The notes below the pieces were generated by a model. It saw only the letters and a program-made list of their open reading frames with translations. It ran no database searches and was not told the origin of the DNA. Source: Candidatus Abyssobacteria bacterium SURF_17 (GTDB lineage Bacteria; Abyssobacteria; SURF-5). From it: a stretch of 42,575 nt of DNA. How positions within the stretch are numbered: the first letter of the stretch is position 1; every line of letters starts with the position of its first letter. Both the position numbers and the translations under genes were made by a program. Positions 8,741 to 16,204 of this stretch are shown piece by piece. The stretch covers positions 1 through 42,575 of the forward strand of contig QZKI01000102.1 in the NCBI GenBank assembly GCA_003598055.1. Direction: 5' to 3'.

Positions 8741-8842
8741 CCGAGGACATAATACTTATTCCTCTGCCGAGGACCACGGCATCGGCATTGCTCCATCTTC
8801 CGTTGTGACACAAGGCAGGTAAGCACGGATTATGTCCCCGGA
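8741..8842. repeat. Dispersed inverted repeat, family B copy 1
   Basis: The left end CCGAGGACATAATACTT and right end CACGGATTATGTCCCCGG are imperfect inverted copies of the family B terminus, whose perfect form is at 29121-29218. It lies just after the MFS gene and carries no open frame. Confidence 0.75.
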
Positions 8843-8871
8843 ACGACCCAGCGGTTGCGTCGCATGTTCTG

Positions 8872-8885
8872 GCCTCAATTGAGGC
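8872..8885. promoter_or_regulatory. Perfect 14-bp palindrome upstream of the Bat promoter
   Basis: GCCTCAATTGAGGC is fully self-complementary. It is centred about 120 bp upstream of the sigma-54 promoter match at 8996, the distance at which NtrC-type activators bind. The assignment as an activator site is inferred from symmetry and position only. Confidence 0.5.
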
Positions 8886-8995
8886 TGACGCATACCCTTT
8901 TTCAGGAAAATCTTTTCATCGCGGGCGCAAACGGTATTGGCGCGAGATTATCTAAGAGGTTAATTTTCAAGGGGTTATCGCATCCCGAACGTTGA

Positions 8996-9011
8996 TGGCA
9001 TCCGACTTGCT
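8996..9011 (+). promoter_or_regulatory. Sigma-54 (-24/-12) promoter of the Bat operon
   Basis: TGGCAT-CCGAC-TTGCT matches the sigma-54 consensus TGGCAC-N5-TTGCW at ten of eleven defined positions, with the invariant GG and GC spaced correctly. Transcription would start near 9022, leaving a leader of about 30 nt before the ATG at 9051. I see no competing sigma-70 promoter of similar quality in 8886-9050. Confidence 0.68.
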
Positions 9012-9050
9012 CTCTTGATCGCGTACTCTTGTGGCCGCTATACTGGAACG

Positions 9051-9920
9051 ATGCGAAAAACCGCTATGACCAATGGACACCGCCGCGGCCACGCGAACCG
9101 AGAGTGGCAGCAGACAAGCATCGTTGCTTTCATATCGTTGTCCATTCTGCTTTTCGCCGCTAAATCGGTCGCACAGCCGCAGGCAATGCTGGAGTTTCAC
9201 CCTCGCGCCGTTCCCTTGAACCGAACGATGCGCGTGACGCTTGAAGTCGTGTGGACGGGCGAGGCCGATGCATTTGATATTCCACACCCCGACGTTTCGG
9301 GGCTGCCGGAATTTGAGATGGTTCAGCAGCGTGTTCGCGCAACACGCGAGGGCGAAGAGAATCACGTGAGTCACGAGATTATTATGCGACCGCTGAAAGA
9401 AGGCGAATATGACCTCGCTCGCATACATCTCCAGTTTTTCGGGAAGGATAGAGATGTAGCAACCAGCATTCCGCTTCCCAAAAGCATGGTTACGGTTGTT
9501 CGGCCGCAGTTTCTTGGGCCTGTGGGCAAACGTGTGCTCGGGGTTGGAATCGCGGTTGCCGCCGGCGCTGCCATAGTTCTCATATTGCGGTCCAAGAGGG
9601 CAGCCCGTCAGAGAGAAATGGAGAAGCTGGGAACGGGTGACCACGCGCGGGCCGAGCTTCTCCACGCCCTCGAATCTGCAAGCCCATTCCTCATCGAGGG
9701 TGAGGCCGCACGCTATCTCGAACGATTATGCGAGCTCGCCGATTCAGATGAGCTTAGGCCTCATATCGAGAGGAGAGAAGCCCTCGAGGAGCTGGCGGCA
9801 AACGTCAAATTTGGAGGGCATACCCCATCGCTGGACGAGTTGAACTGGGCGGAGAAACAGGTGAGAGCGGCGATCCGAAAGGCATTTCCTGAAGATGCCG
9901 GCCAGCGGGGAAAGGCATAG
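9051..9920 (+). CDS. Short BatD-like membrane protein, first gene of Bat operon
   Basis: 289 residues: an N-terminal signal/anchor segment (about 27-42), one beta-rich extracytoplasmic domain (about 44-155), a transmembrane helix (about 165-183) and a basic, helical cytoplasmic tail. The beta domain has the BatD-type opening 'FHPRAVPLNRTMRVTLEVVWTGEADAFDIP' and a 'MRPLKEGEYDLARIHLQFFGKD' strand pattern. This matches the layout of the DUF4381-like gene at 12020 and of BatD at 16205. It probably helps a MoxR/von Willebrand complex engage envelope clients, but no biochemical role is established. The sigma-54 promoter lies immediately upstream and moxR follows after 24 bp. Confidence 0.7.
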   Translation: MRKTAMTNGHRRGHANREWQQTSIVAFISLSILLFAAKSVAQPQAMLEFHPRAVPLNRTMRVTLEVVWTGEADAFDIPHPDVSGLPEFEMVQQRVRATREGEENHVSHEIIMRPLKEGEYDLARIHLQFFGKDRDVATSIPLPKSMVTVVRPQFLGPVGKRVLGVGIAVAAGAAIVLILRSKRAARQREMEKLGTGDHARAELLHALESASPFLIEGEAARYLERLCELADSDELRPHIERREALEELAANVKFGGHTPSLDELNWAEKQVRAAIRKAFPEDAGQRGKA

Positions 9921-9944
9921 ATCAATGATGAAGGAGTCGAACAG

Positions 9945-10934
9945 ATGAGTGGAGACATCCAGGTGATAACCCAGAGGGTCAAGGAGCAAAGCAAGTTCGT
10001 TCGAACCCTCGTGTCGGAAATGGGGAAGGTAATCGTCGGGCAGAAGTACATGGTCGAGCGCCTTCTTGTGGGACTCTTATCCAACGGTCATATTCTCCTC
10101 GAGGGGGTGCCCGGCCTCGCGAAGACGACCGCCGTGCGCGTGCTCAGCGAATGCATCAACACGAAGTTTCAGCGGATTCAGTTCACGCCCGACCTGCTTC
10201 CAGCAGATTTGGTCGGCACGCAGGTGTACAATCCCAAAGACGGCCAGTTCACCGTGAAGAGAGGGCCGATATTCGCCAATCTTATCCTGGCTGATGAGAT
10301 AAACCGCGCGCCCGCAAAAGTGCAAAGCGCTTTGCTCGAGGCAATGCAGGAGCGGCAAGTAACCATCGGCGAGAACACGTTCAAGCTCACCGAGCCGTTT
10401 CTCGTGCTTGCCACACAGAACCCAATCGAGCAAGAAGGAACCTATCCGCTGCCGGAGGCACAGGTGGACAGGTTCATGCTGAAGCTCAAGATCACCTATC
10501 CCAACAAGCAAGAGGAACGGGAAATCATGGACCGTGTCGTCGTGGGCGCGGACTTTCACTTGGACTCCGTGGTAACTCCTACAGACATCCTGGATGCGCG
10601 CGAGGTGGTCAACGCGGTTTATATCGACGAGAAGATCAAGGACTATATCGTGAATATTGTGTTTGCCACGCGTGAGCCGAAGAGTTTCGGCATGCCCGGC
10701 CTCGATGGCCTCATAGAATATGGCGCGTCCCCGCGCGCCTCGATTTACTTGAGTCAGACGGCGAAAGCATATGCATTCGTCCAAGGACGCGGGTACGTGA
10801 CTCCACAGGATGTGAAAACGATAGGCATGGACGTTCTTCGCCACCGGGTCATTTTATCCTATGAAGCCGAGGCCGAAGAGATGACGCCGGAAGATGTCAT
10901 CCAGAAAATCTTCGACCACGTCGAGGTTCCATGA
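9945..10934 (+). CDS. moxR: MoxR-family AAA+ ATPase
   Basis: 329 residues with the MoxR AAA+ core: Walker A GVPGLAKT (about 50-57), Walker B 'NLILADEINRAPAKVQSALLEAMQE' (about 109-133), sensor 1 'VLATQNPIEQEGTYPLPEAQ DRF' and a C-terminal lid ('GASPRASIYLSQTAKAYAF'). MoxR ATPases act as chaperone-like machines with von Willebrand factor A proteins, and four such or related partners follow here. The ribosome site is AGGAG, 9 nt from the ATG. It is the ATPase of the Bat system, which supports envelope integrity and oxygen or stress tolerance in other bacteria. Confidence 0.95.
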   Translation: MSGDIQVITQRVKEQSKFVRTLVSEMGKVIVGQKYMVERLLVGLLSNGHILLEGVPGLAKTTAVRVLSECINTKFQRIQFTPDLLPADLVGTQVYNPKDGQFTVKRGPIFANLILADEINRAPAKVQSALLEAMQERQVTIGENTFKLTEPFLVLATQNPIEQEGTYPLPEAQVDRFMLKLKITYPNKQEEREIMDRVVVGADFHLDSVVTPTDILDAREVVNAVYIDEKIKDYIVNIVFATREPKSFGMPGLDGLIEYGASPRASIYLSQTAKAYAFVQGRGYVTPQDVKTIGMDVLRHRVILSYEAEAEEMTPEDVIQKIFDHVEVP

Positions 10935-10997
10935 GAGCATGCGGCCAGCCCTGCATAACGGGGTGGCTTAGGAGAGAAAAGCACGTTGACACCGCAT

Positions 10998-11093
10998 GTC
11001 ATTGCGAGTCATCCCGCGCTTGGCGGGATGACGAAGCAATCTCTGCTTGGGTGTGACGCCATGGGCGAGATTGCTTCGCTCGCTCGCAATGAC
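10998..11093. repeat. Dispersed inverted repeat, family A copy 2
   Basis: GTCATTGCGA (10998) to TCGCAATGAC (11093) with the inner CGAAGCAATCTC/GAGATTGCTTCG pair. It lies inside the Bat operon between moxR and the DUF58 gene. The transcript would carry a stable hairpin there, which could alter expression of the downstream genes relative to moxR. Confidence 0.85.
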
Positions 11094-11129
11094 GAGGCGA
11101 GTTAGTTTCGCGGGAGAGATTGTCTGACA

Positions 11130-12017
11130 ATGCTGCCGAAGGAAATCTTCCGGAAAATCCGCAGAATCCAGATTTATACCACACGAACCGTCAATGATGT
11201 CCTTGCGGGCCAATACCGGAGCGTGTTCAAGGGCAGGGGAATCGAGTTTGCCGAAGTGAGAGAGTATCAGGTGGGCGATGACGTCCGCATGATTGACTGG
11301 AACGTGACGGCGCGGATGGGGCGGCCGTATGTGAAGCAATTCTCGGAGGAGCGCGAGCTGACGGCAATGCTCCTTGTTGATTTGTCCGCCTCCGGGCGAT
11401 TCGGCTCCGTCGAACTCACGAAGAATGAGATGGCCGCAGAGATAGCGGCGCTTTTGGCCTTCTCAGCCATCCGAAATAACGATAAGGTGGGGCTCATCAT
11501 ATTCACTGACCGGGTCGAGAAGTTCGTAGCGCCCCAGAAAGGACGTTCTCATGTGCTGCGCGTCATACGCGAAATTCTCTATTTTCGGCCCGCAGGCAAG
11601 GGGACCGACATCGCCGCGGCCATTGAATACCTCATGCGAATAAGCACGCGGAGGACGGTCGCATTTCTTATCTCTGATTTTATCGCGAGCGGCTACCAGA
11701 AGAAGCTTCGCGCGGCGAACAAGCGGCATGACATGATTGCCTTCAGGATTACTGACCCGCGCGAGACCGAGCTTCCGCGCGTGGGCCTCATACGGCTCGA
11801 AGACCCGGAGACCGGCGGCATTCTGCTTGTGGATACCCGCAGCGAGAAACTGAGGCGAAACTACGAACGAGCAGTCGCACAAGATCGTGCCAAACAACTG
11901 CACTCGTTCCGCTCGATGAATGTCGATACCGTTGACCTGCGGACGGATTCATCCTACATCGAGCCGCTTGTCAGATTTTTCAGGATGCGCGAGCGCAGGC
12001 TCGCGACGGGGAAATAG
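11130..12017 (+). CDS. DUF58 von Willebrand-like protein of the Bat operon
   Basis: 295 residues. The N-terminal half carries the DUF58 signature 'GQYRSVFKGRGIEFAEVREYQVGDDVRMIDWNVTARMGRPYVKQFSEERE'. A von Willebrand A fold follows with a metal-site motif DLSAS (about 89-93) and 'RRTVAFLISDFIAS'. DUF58 proteins are encoded next to moxR in most genomes and are likely its direct partners in the cytoplasm. The gene lies 195 bp after moxR, separated by a family A repeat, and ends 2 bp before the next ATG. Confidence 0.92.
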   Translation: MLPKEIFRKIRRIQIYTTRTVNDVLAGQYRSVFKGRGIEFAEVREYQVGDDVRMIDWNVTARMGRPYVKQFSEERELTAMLLVDLSASGRFGSVELTKNEMAAEIAALLAFSAIRNNDKVGLIIFTDRVEKFVAPQKGRSHVLRVIREILYFRPAGKGTDIAAAIEYLMRISTRRTVAFLISDFIASGYQKKLRAANKRHDMIAFRITDPRETELPRVGLIRLEDPETGGILLVDTRSEKLRRNYERAVAQDRAKQLHSFRSMNVDTVDLRTDSSYIEPLVRFFRMRERRLATGK

Positions 12018-12019
12018 TG

Positions 12020-13033
12020 ATGAACAAGGGGTCCTGCTGCGCACGGCGACGATACATAGCGCTGGTTCTCGCATGCGTCGTGGTTACCCTGTGCGCATGC
12101 GGCAGCGGAGAGACTCGCGTGGCAAGTCGCCAGGCCGTGTCGGCTCCGGTCGACCTGTCCGCAGAGGTTGACAAGGCCGTAGCCTATCCCGGCGACGTGA
12201 TAACTTTCACGCTCCGGGCTTCTCATTCGCCTGATATATCATTGGAGCTGCCGGAGATCACCGACACACTTTCGGAATTCCATATTATCGCGTCGGACTA
12301 TCCGCAGCCGGTTCGAGAGGGTGGCCAACTTGTCGTGGAGAGGTCGTACAAACTCCAGGCTGAAGCGGCGGGCTCCTACGTAATCGAACCCATCGAAGTA
12401 TTCTACACACTTCCCGCCGGCCAACGGGCAATGGCGAGGACACCGAAGATTTTCATCGAGGTCGAATCGCTGCTTGCAAAGCAGGCTGAAGCGAGTGATA
12501 TCAGGGACATAAAACCGCCCATGCCCGTACGGCCCTCCTATTGGATGTTCTTCCTTCTTATCATTGTCCTCGTGGCTGTGTTTGTGGCGCTCTTCGTTGC
12601 TCGGGCTCTCTTAGAGCGCGGCAAGAGAAGGAAGCTGGCGAGAAAACTGGCGTCAAGGCCTGCTCATGAAGAGGCGCTCGATGCGCTCGCGGCATTGCTC
12701 AGGAAGCGGTTTATCGAAAAGGGGAAGATGCGCGAGTTTTGCTATGAGATTTCCGAAATATTCAGGCGTTATATACAAGCGCGGTTCGGTATCACTGCTC
12801 TCGACCTCACGACGGAGGAAATCCTGCCGCGCATCGAGAATAACGGCATCATCGGCGAACCGATGAAGCCTCTCGTGCGGGAATTTTTCACGAATACCGA
12901 CGTTGTCAAGTTCGCGAAATACCGGCCCACTCGGGAGGAAATGGAAAAGATAATCGATGCCACGCGGACATTTGTCGAGGCGACCAAGGTGGCCGTTGGA
13001 GCCGCTCCCGGCGAAGGTGGTGAGCGCGCATGA
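12020..13033 (+). CDS. DUF4381-like Bat operon protein (probable lipoprotein)
   Basis: 337 residues. The signal segment 'YIALVLACVVVTLCAC-GSGE' ends in a lipobox-like LCAC. A beta domain follows (about 40-155; 'VDLSAEVDKAVAYPGDVITFTLRASHSPDISLELPEI'), then a transmembrane helix (about 175-198) and a helical cytoplasmic region with 'KMREFCYEISEIFRRYIQARFGITALDLTTEEI'. The last block is characteristic of DUF4381-type proteins beside moxR and DUF58. Being both lipidated and single-pass would be unusual, so the N-terminus may instead be a plain signal peptide. ATG 12020 follows the DUF58 stop directly; a GTG at 12017 is the alternative. The stop overlaps batA by 4 bp. Confidence 0.8.
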   Translation: MNKGSCCARRRYIALVLACVVVTLCACGSGETRVASRQAVSAPVDLSAEVDKAVAYPGDVITFTLRASHSPDISLELPEITDTLSEFHIIASDYPQPVREGGQLVVERSYKLQAEAAGSYVIEPIEVFYTLPAGQRAMARTPKIFIEVESLLAKQAEASDIRDIKPPMPVRPSYWMFFLLIIVLVAVFVALFVARALLERGKRRKLARKLASRPAHEEALDALAALLRKRFIEKGKMREFCYEISEIFRRYIQARFGITALDLTTEEILPRIENNGIIGEPMKPLVREFFTNTDVVKFAKYRPTREEMEKIIDATRTFVEATKVAVGAAPGEGGERA

Positions 13034-14031
13034 GCCTGTTTCGGTTCGAAGACCCGTGGGCGCTGCTTCTCCTGCTCGGGCTTGCTCCGCTCATCTATCT
13101 CAGCCTGAGGCAACGGAGGAATGGGAGTATCGCATATCCGACGCTTGCGCTCTTGAAGCAACTGGCGGGCGCTTCCCGTGCGCGCATCCGGCATATTCCG
13201 TTTGTGGTCCGCTGCGTTGCTCTTGTTCTCCTTGTGGCCGCCCTGGCGCGGCCACAGCTTGGAAACAGGAGCACCGAGGTTCTGAGTGAGGGAGTCGACA
13301 TCATGCTCGCCATCGACACTTCGGGAACCATGGAAGCATTGGATTTTGTTGCCGACGGCAAGCGCGTGACGCGACTCGAGGCGGTAAAGAAGGTCGTGAA
13401 AGATTTTGTCGGTGGCCGCACGGGCGACCGGATCGGAATGATTGTGTTCGGGACGCACGCGTTTCTCCAATGTCCGCTCACGCTTGACCACGGGGTGCTG
13501 CTCAGCTTCCTTGACAGGGCAGAGGTCGGCATGGCCGGAGAGTATACCGCGATCGGCTCGGCAATTGCGCTGGGCGCGAGCAGATTGAAGGAGCTCCCCG
13601 GCAAGGACAAGGTCATCATCCTGTTGACTGACGGCATTAATAATCGGGGCAAGGTTTCCCCGGAAACCGCCGCGGAGATAGCCCGGGCGCTCGGAATCAA
13701 AGTGTACACGATAGGCGTTGGCACAAAGGGCAAGGCCCCGTTCCTGGTGAGCACGATACTGGGCGACCAGTTGCGGTACGAATACGTTCCTCTGGATGAG
13801 AAGACGCTGCAGAAGGTGGCCAAAGAAACGGGCGCTGAATACTTTCGGGCCACCGATACCGAGGCGCTCGAGAAAATCTACGGTCAGATAGACAAGATGG
13901 AGAAGACGGAAGTCAAGGTAAAGGAATATACCAACTACCTCGAGCTGTACCCGTGGCTCCTGTTTCCTGCGCTCGCGCTCGTTTCGGTGGAAATCGCGCT
14001 GAGAAACACGCTCTTGAGGGAGATTCCCTGA
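13030..14031 (+). CDS. batA: BatA: membrane von Willebrand A protein
   Basis: 333 residues with the BatA plan: an N-terminal helix pair (about 10-28 and 57-75), a von Willebrand A domain (about 88-280) and a C-terminal transmembrane helix (about 302-322). The metal-site first motif reads DTSGT, where DxSxS is usual, so the last Ser is Thr. The second and third elements ('GEYTAIGSAI' and 'VIILLTDGINNRG') look intact. BatA and BatB form the membrane assembly of the aerotolerance operon. It overlaps the upstream gene by 4 bp, so translation is probably coupled. Confidence 0.93.
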   Translation: MSLFRFEDPWALLLLLGLAPLIYLSLRQRRNGSIAYPTLALLKQLAGASRARIRHIPFVVRCVALVLLVAALARPQLGNRSTEVLSEGVDIMLAIDTSGTMEALDFVADGKRVTRLEAVKKVVKDFVGGRTGDRIGMIVFGTHAFLQCPLTLDHGVLLSFLDRAEVGMAGEYTAIGSAIALGASRLKELPGKDKVIILLTDGINNRGKVSPETAAEIARALGIKVYTIGVGTKGKAPFLVSTILGDQLRYEYVPLDEKTLQKVAKETGAEYFRATDTEALEKIYGQIDKMEKTEVKVKEYTNYLELYPWLLFPALALVSVEIALRNTLLREIP

Positions 14032-14060
14032 GAGCACGGCGGGGCGCAACGCGGGGGAAC

Positions 14061-14083
14061 AGGGGTTATGTCCGCGGGATAAC
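14061..14083. repeat. Degenerate family B half-repeat between batA and batB
   Basis: ACAGGGGTTATGTCCGCGGGA resembles the right end of family B (CAGGTATTATGTCCCCGGAA) with several changes and no partner arm. It may be a decayed copy and fills most of the batA-batB gap. Confidence 0.35.
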
Positions 14084-14092
14084 TGAGTGCAG

Positions 14093-15091
14093 ATGAAATT
14101 CGCGAACCTCCAACATATTTATTGGCTGCTCCTCGTAGTTGCGCTCGGCGTCATCGGCGCATACGGGGCGGCGATGCGGCAAGCCGCGTTGAAGCGCTTT
14201 GCCAGCGTGACCTTGCTCCCTCGCGTGATAACGGGCCTGAGCCCTATGAGACGAAACATCAAGTTCGCGTTGTTCATCGCGGCTGCCGTCTTCCTGGTGG
14301 TTTCCCTTCTGGGGCCGAGATGGGGATTCCATTGGGAGGAAGTCAGGAGACGGGGCGTTGAAATCGTGATTGCTTTGGACACGTCAGAGAGCATGCTGTC
14401 GCGCGACCTTCAGCCCAATCGTCTTGAACGCTCGAAGCGAGAGGTATATGACCTCATAAAGATGTTGCGGGGAGACAGGGTAGGGCTTGTTGTCTTCGCA
14501 GGCGGGGCATTCCTCCAGTGTCCCCTCACCCTGGATTACGGGGCATGCCTGATGTTTCTCGATTACATCGATACGGCTATCGTCCCCCAGAAGGGCACGA
14601 ACCTTGCTGAGGCAATCACGAAGGCCGTCTCCGCATTCGACGCAAAGGGGCGCACCTCAAAGGCCATTATCCTCATATCTGACGGTGGCAACCTGCAGGG
14701 CGACCCCATGGCTGCGGCGCAAGATGCGAAACGGAAGGGGATAAAGATATATGCCATCGGAGTCGGGCGGGAAGATGAAGAGGCGCCCATCCCGCTCGAG
14801 GGCGGATTCAAATACAGTGACGGCAAGATGGTGACGACAAAGCTGGAGGATGAGACGCTGCGCGATATCGCGCTCGCGACCGGCGGGATATACGTGCGCT
14901 CGGTCACCGGCGACCTAGACCTTGAGAAGATTTATTATGAAGAGATAAATAAGAAGATGGAAAAAGGTGAGTTCGAGAGCTCGCGCCGCAAGCGATGGGA
15001 GGAACGGTTCCAGTGGCCGCTGTTCGTTGCGGTCGCGTTCCTGTTCGCAGAAGCATGTATCGGGGAGAGAGAGCGTAATGGCCAGGCGTGA
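14093..15091 (+). CDS. batB: BatB: membrane von Willebrand A protein
   Basis: 332 residues. Two N-terminal helices (about 7-25 and 57-75) precede a von Willebrand A domain with a complete metal site: DTSES (about 97-101), 'QKGTNLAEAITKA' and 'AIILISDGGNLQGDP'. A C-terminal membrane segment ('WPLFVAVAFLFAEACIG') ends the protein. The sequence 'GDRVGLVVFAGGAFLQCPLTLDYG' is closely similar to the equivalent block of BatA, showing tandem duplication within the family. No strong ribosome site precedes ATG 14093, and a GTG two codons upstream is also possible. The 3' end overlaps the start of batC. Confidence 0.93.
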   Translation: MKFANLQHIYWLLLVVALGVIGAYGAAMRQAALKRFASVTLLPRVITGLSPMRRNIKFALFIAAAVFLVVSLLGPRWGFHWEEVRRRGVEIVIALDTSESMLSRDLQPNRLERSKREVYDLIKMLRGDRVGLVVFAGGAFLQCPLTLDYGACLMFLDYIDTAIVPQKGTNLAEAITKAVSAFDAKGRTSKAIILISDGGNLQGDPMAAAQDAKRKGIKIYAIGVGREDEEAPIPLEGGFKYSDGKMVTTKLEDETLRDIALATGGIYVRSVTGDLDLEKIYYEEINKKMEKGEFESSRRKRWEERFQWPLFVAVAFLFAEACIGERERNGQA

Positions 15092-16085
15092 ACACAGCTT
15101 TTCAAGGATAGTGGCGCTCTTTCTCCGCCGAAGCAGGCGGTGTGCGGAGTCACGCATGCACAGGACACCATCAGCGTCTTGCGCAGGGGCGCAGCATGCT
15201 GCGCCCGTGCATGCAGCAATGACACCTGTCATCGAACTTACGAGATTACGCATATGGCTCGGATTAGCGGCCCCATTCATTCTGCTTGCGAATTCGGCTC
15301 TCGCTCAGACCGTTACGGGTTCGGTACGTGAGGGCAACGAGCTGTTTTCAAAAGGTCATTATGAAGAGGCGCTGAAAAGGTATCAGGCCGCACAAGTGGA
15401 GTCGCCTGCGGATGAACGGCTGGACTTCAACATCGGCGACGCCCAATACAGGCTCGGCAGTTATAATGACGCCTTGTCGGAGTTCCAGCTTGCGACGCAG
15501 AGCTCCGACTCGAAGGTGCGGGCACGGAGTCATTACAACGCCGGGAACGCGCTTTATCGCATGGGTCGGCTCGAAGAGGCCGTCGAACAGTATCTGAAAA
15601 CCCTTGAGATAGACCCGAATGACGAGGATGCCAGGTTCAACCTCGAGTTTGTGCGTCGGGAAATCGAGCGGCGGCAGAAGGACCAGCAGCAGCGTCAGGA
15701 AGAACAGCAGAACAAGAAGAAAGAGGAGGAGGAGGGGGGGCGAGGCGGTGAGCAGACCTTTCAGCAGTCAGAAGAACAAAAGAAGGCAAAACCATCCGTG
15801 AAGCAAGACGGTCCTCAGAGAGAAAAAGACAAGCAATTCGGCCAGCAGCCCGAGGAGAGCCCTGAGAAGGAAGCCTCGAATCAAACTCAGCTTGACGAAA
15901 TGCAGCCAGGGACGGGGGAACAAGCGGAAGAGCAGCCGTCTCCGGCGCTGCAAGAAGGGACAATGAGCAGGGAGAACGTGGAACGCTGGCTCGACATGAT
16001 AGAGGCTGAAAGCGCGGACAACATGAAAGAATTCCTCCGACAACGGTCGCCTCGCGAGCCAGCGGGCTATTCAGAGGACTGGTGA
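15078..16085 (+). CDS. batC: BatC-like TPR protein
   Basis: Three TPR units lie at about residues 83-190 of the long form ('GNELFSKGHYEEALKRYQAAQ', 'FNIGDAQYRLGSYNDALSEFQLA', 'YNAGNALYRMGRLEEAVEQYLKTLEIDPNDEDARFNLE'). They are followed by a Gln/Glu/Lys-rich low-complexity region (about 195-300) and a short conserved tail ('SRENVERWLDMIEAESADNMKEFLRQR'). A signal-like helix 'IWLGLAAPFILLANSALA-Q' lies at about 57-75, so the mature domain is probably periplasmic. ATG 15078 has GGGGAGAGAG upstream and overlaps batB. ATG 15219 would put the signal peptide at the N-terminus and avoids translating a 20-bp palindrome; I cannot decide between them. Confidence 0.85.
   Translation: MARREHSFSRIVALFLRRSRRCAESRMHRTPSASCAGAQHAAPVHAAMTPVIELTRLRIWLGLAAPFILLANSALAQTVTGSVREGNELFSKGHYEEALKRYQAAQVESPADERLDFNIGDAQYRLGSYNDALSEFQLATQSSDSKVRARSHYNAGNALYRMGRLEEAVEQYLKTLEIDPNDEDARFNLEFVRREIERRQKDQQQRQEEQQNKKKEEEEGGRGGEQTFQQSEEQKKAKPSVKQDGPQREKDKQFGQQPEESPEKEASNQTQLDEMQPGTGEQAEEQPSPALQEGTMSRENVERWLDMIEAESADNMKEFLRQRSPREPAGYSEDW
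15187..15206. repeat. Perfect 20-bp palindrome at the batB-batC junction
   Basis: GGGCGCAGCATGCTGCGCCC is completely self-complementary. It lies 12 bp before the second possible batC start (ATG 15219), inside the N-terminal extension of the longer form. It could be an operator-like site, an mRNA hairpin, or a short inserted repeat. Confidence 0.6.
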
Positions 16086-16204
16086 CGCCAAATATGGTTG
16101 CAAACGTCGTGGAGCACAATTTTATTTTCCTTCCACGATTTGCTACAGTAGATTAAGGGCGGAGGCCCCCGAATGATGCGGCACGCCGAGAATTCAGGGA
16201 AGAT

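Noticed and set aside
12769-14049. 426-codon minus-strand frame across batA
   Set aside because: Low-complexity Arg/His/Gln-rich product antisense to a well-conserved von Willebrand gene; no ribosome site.
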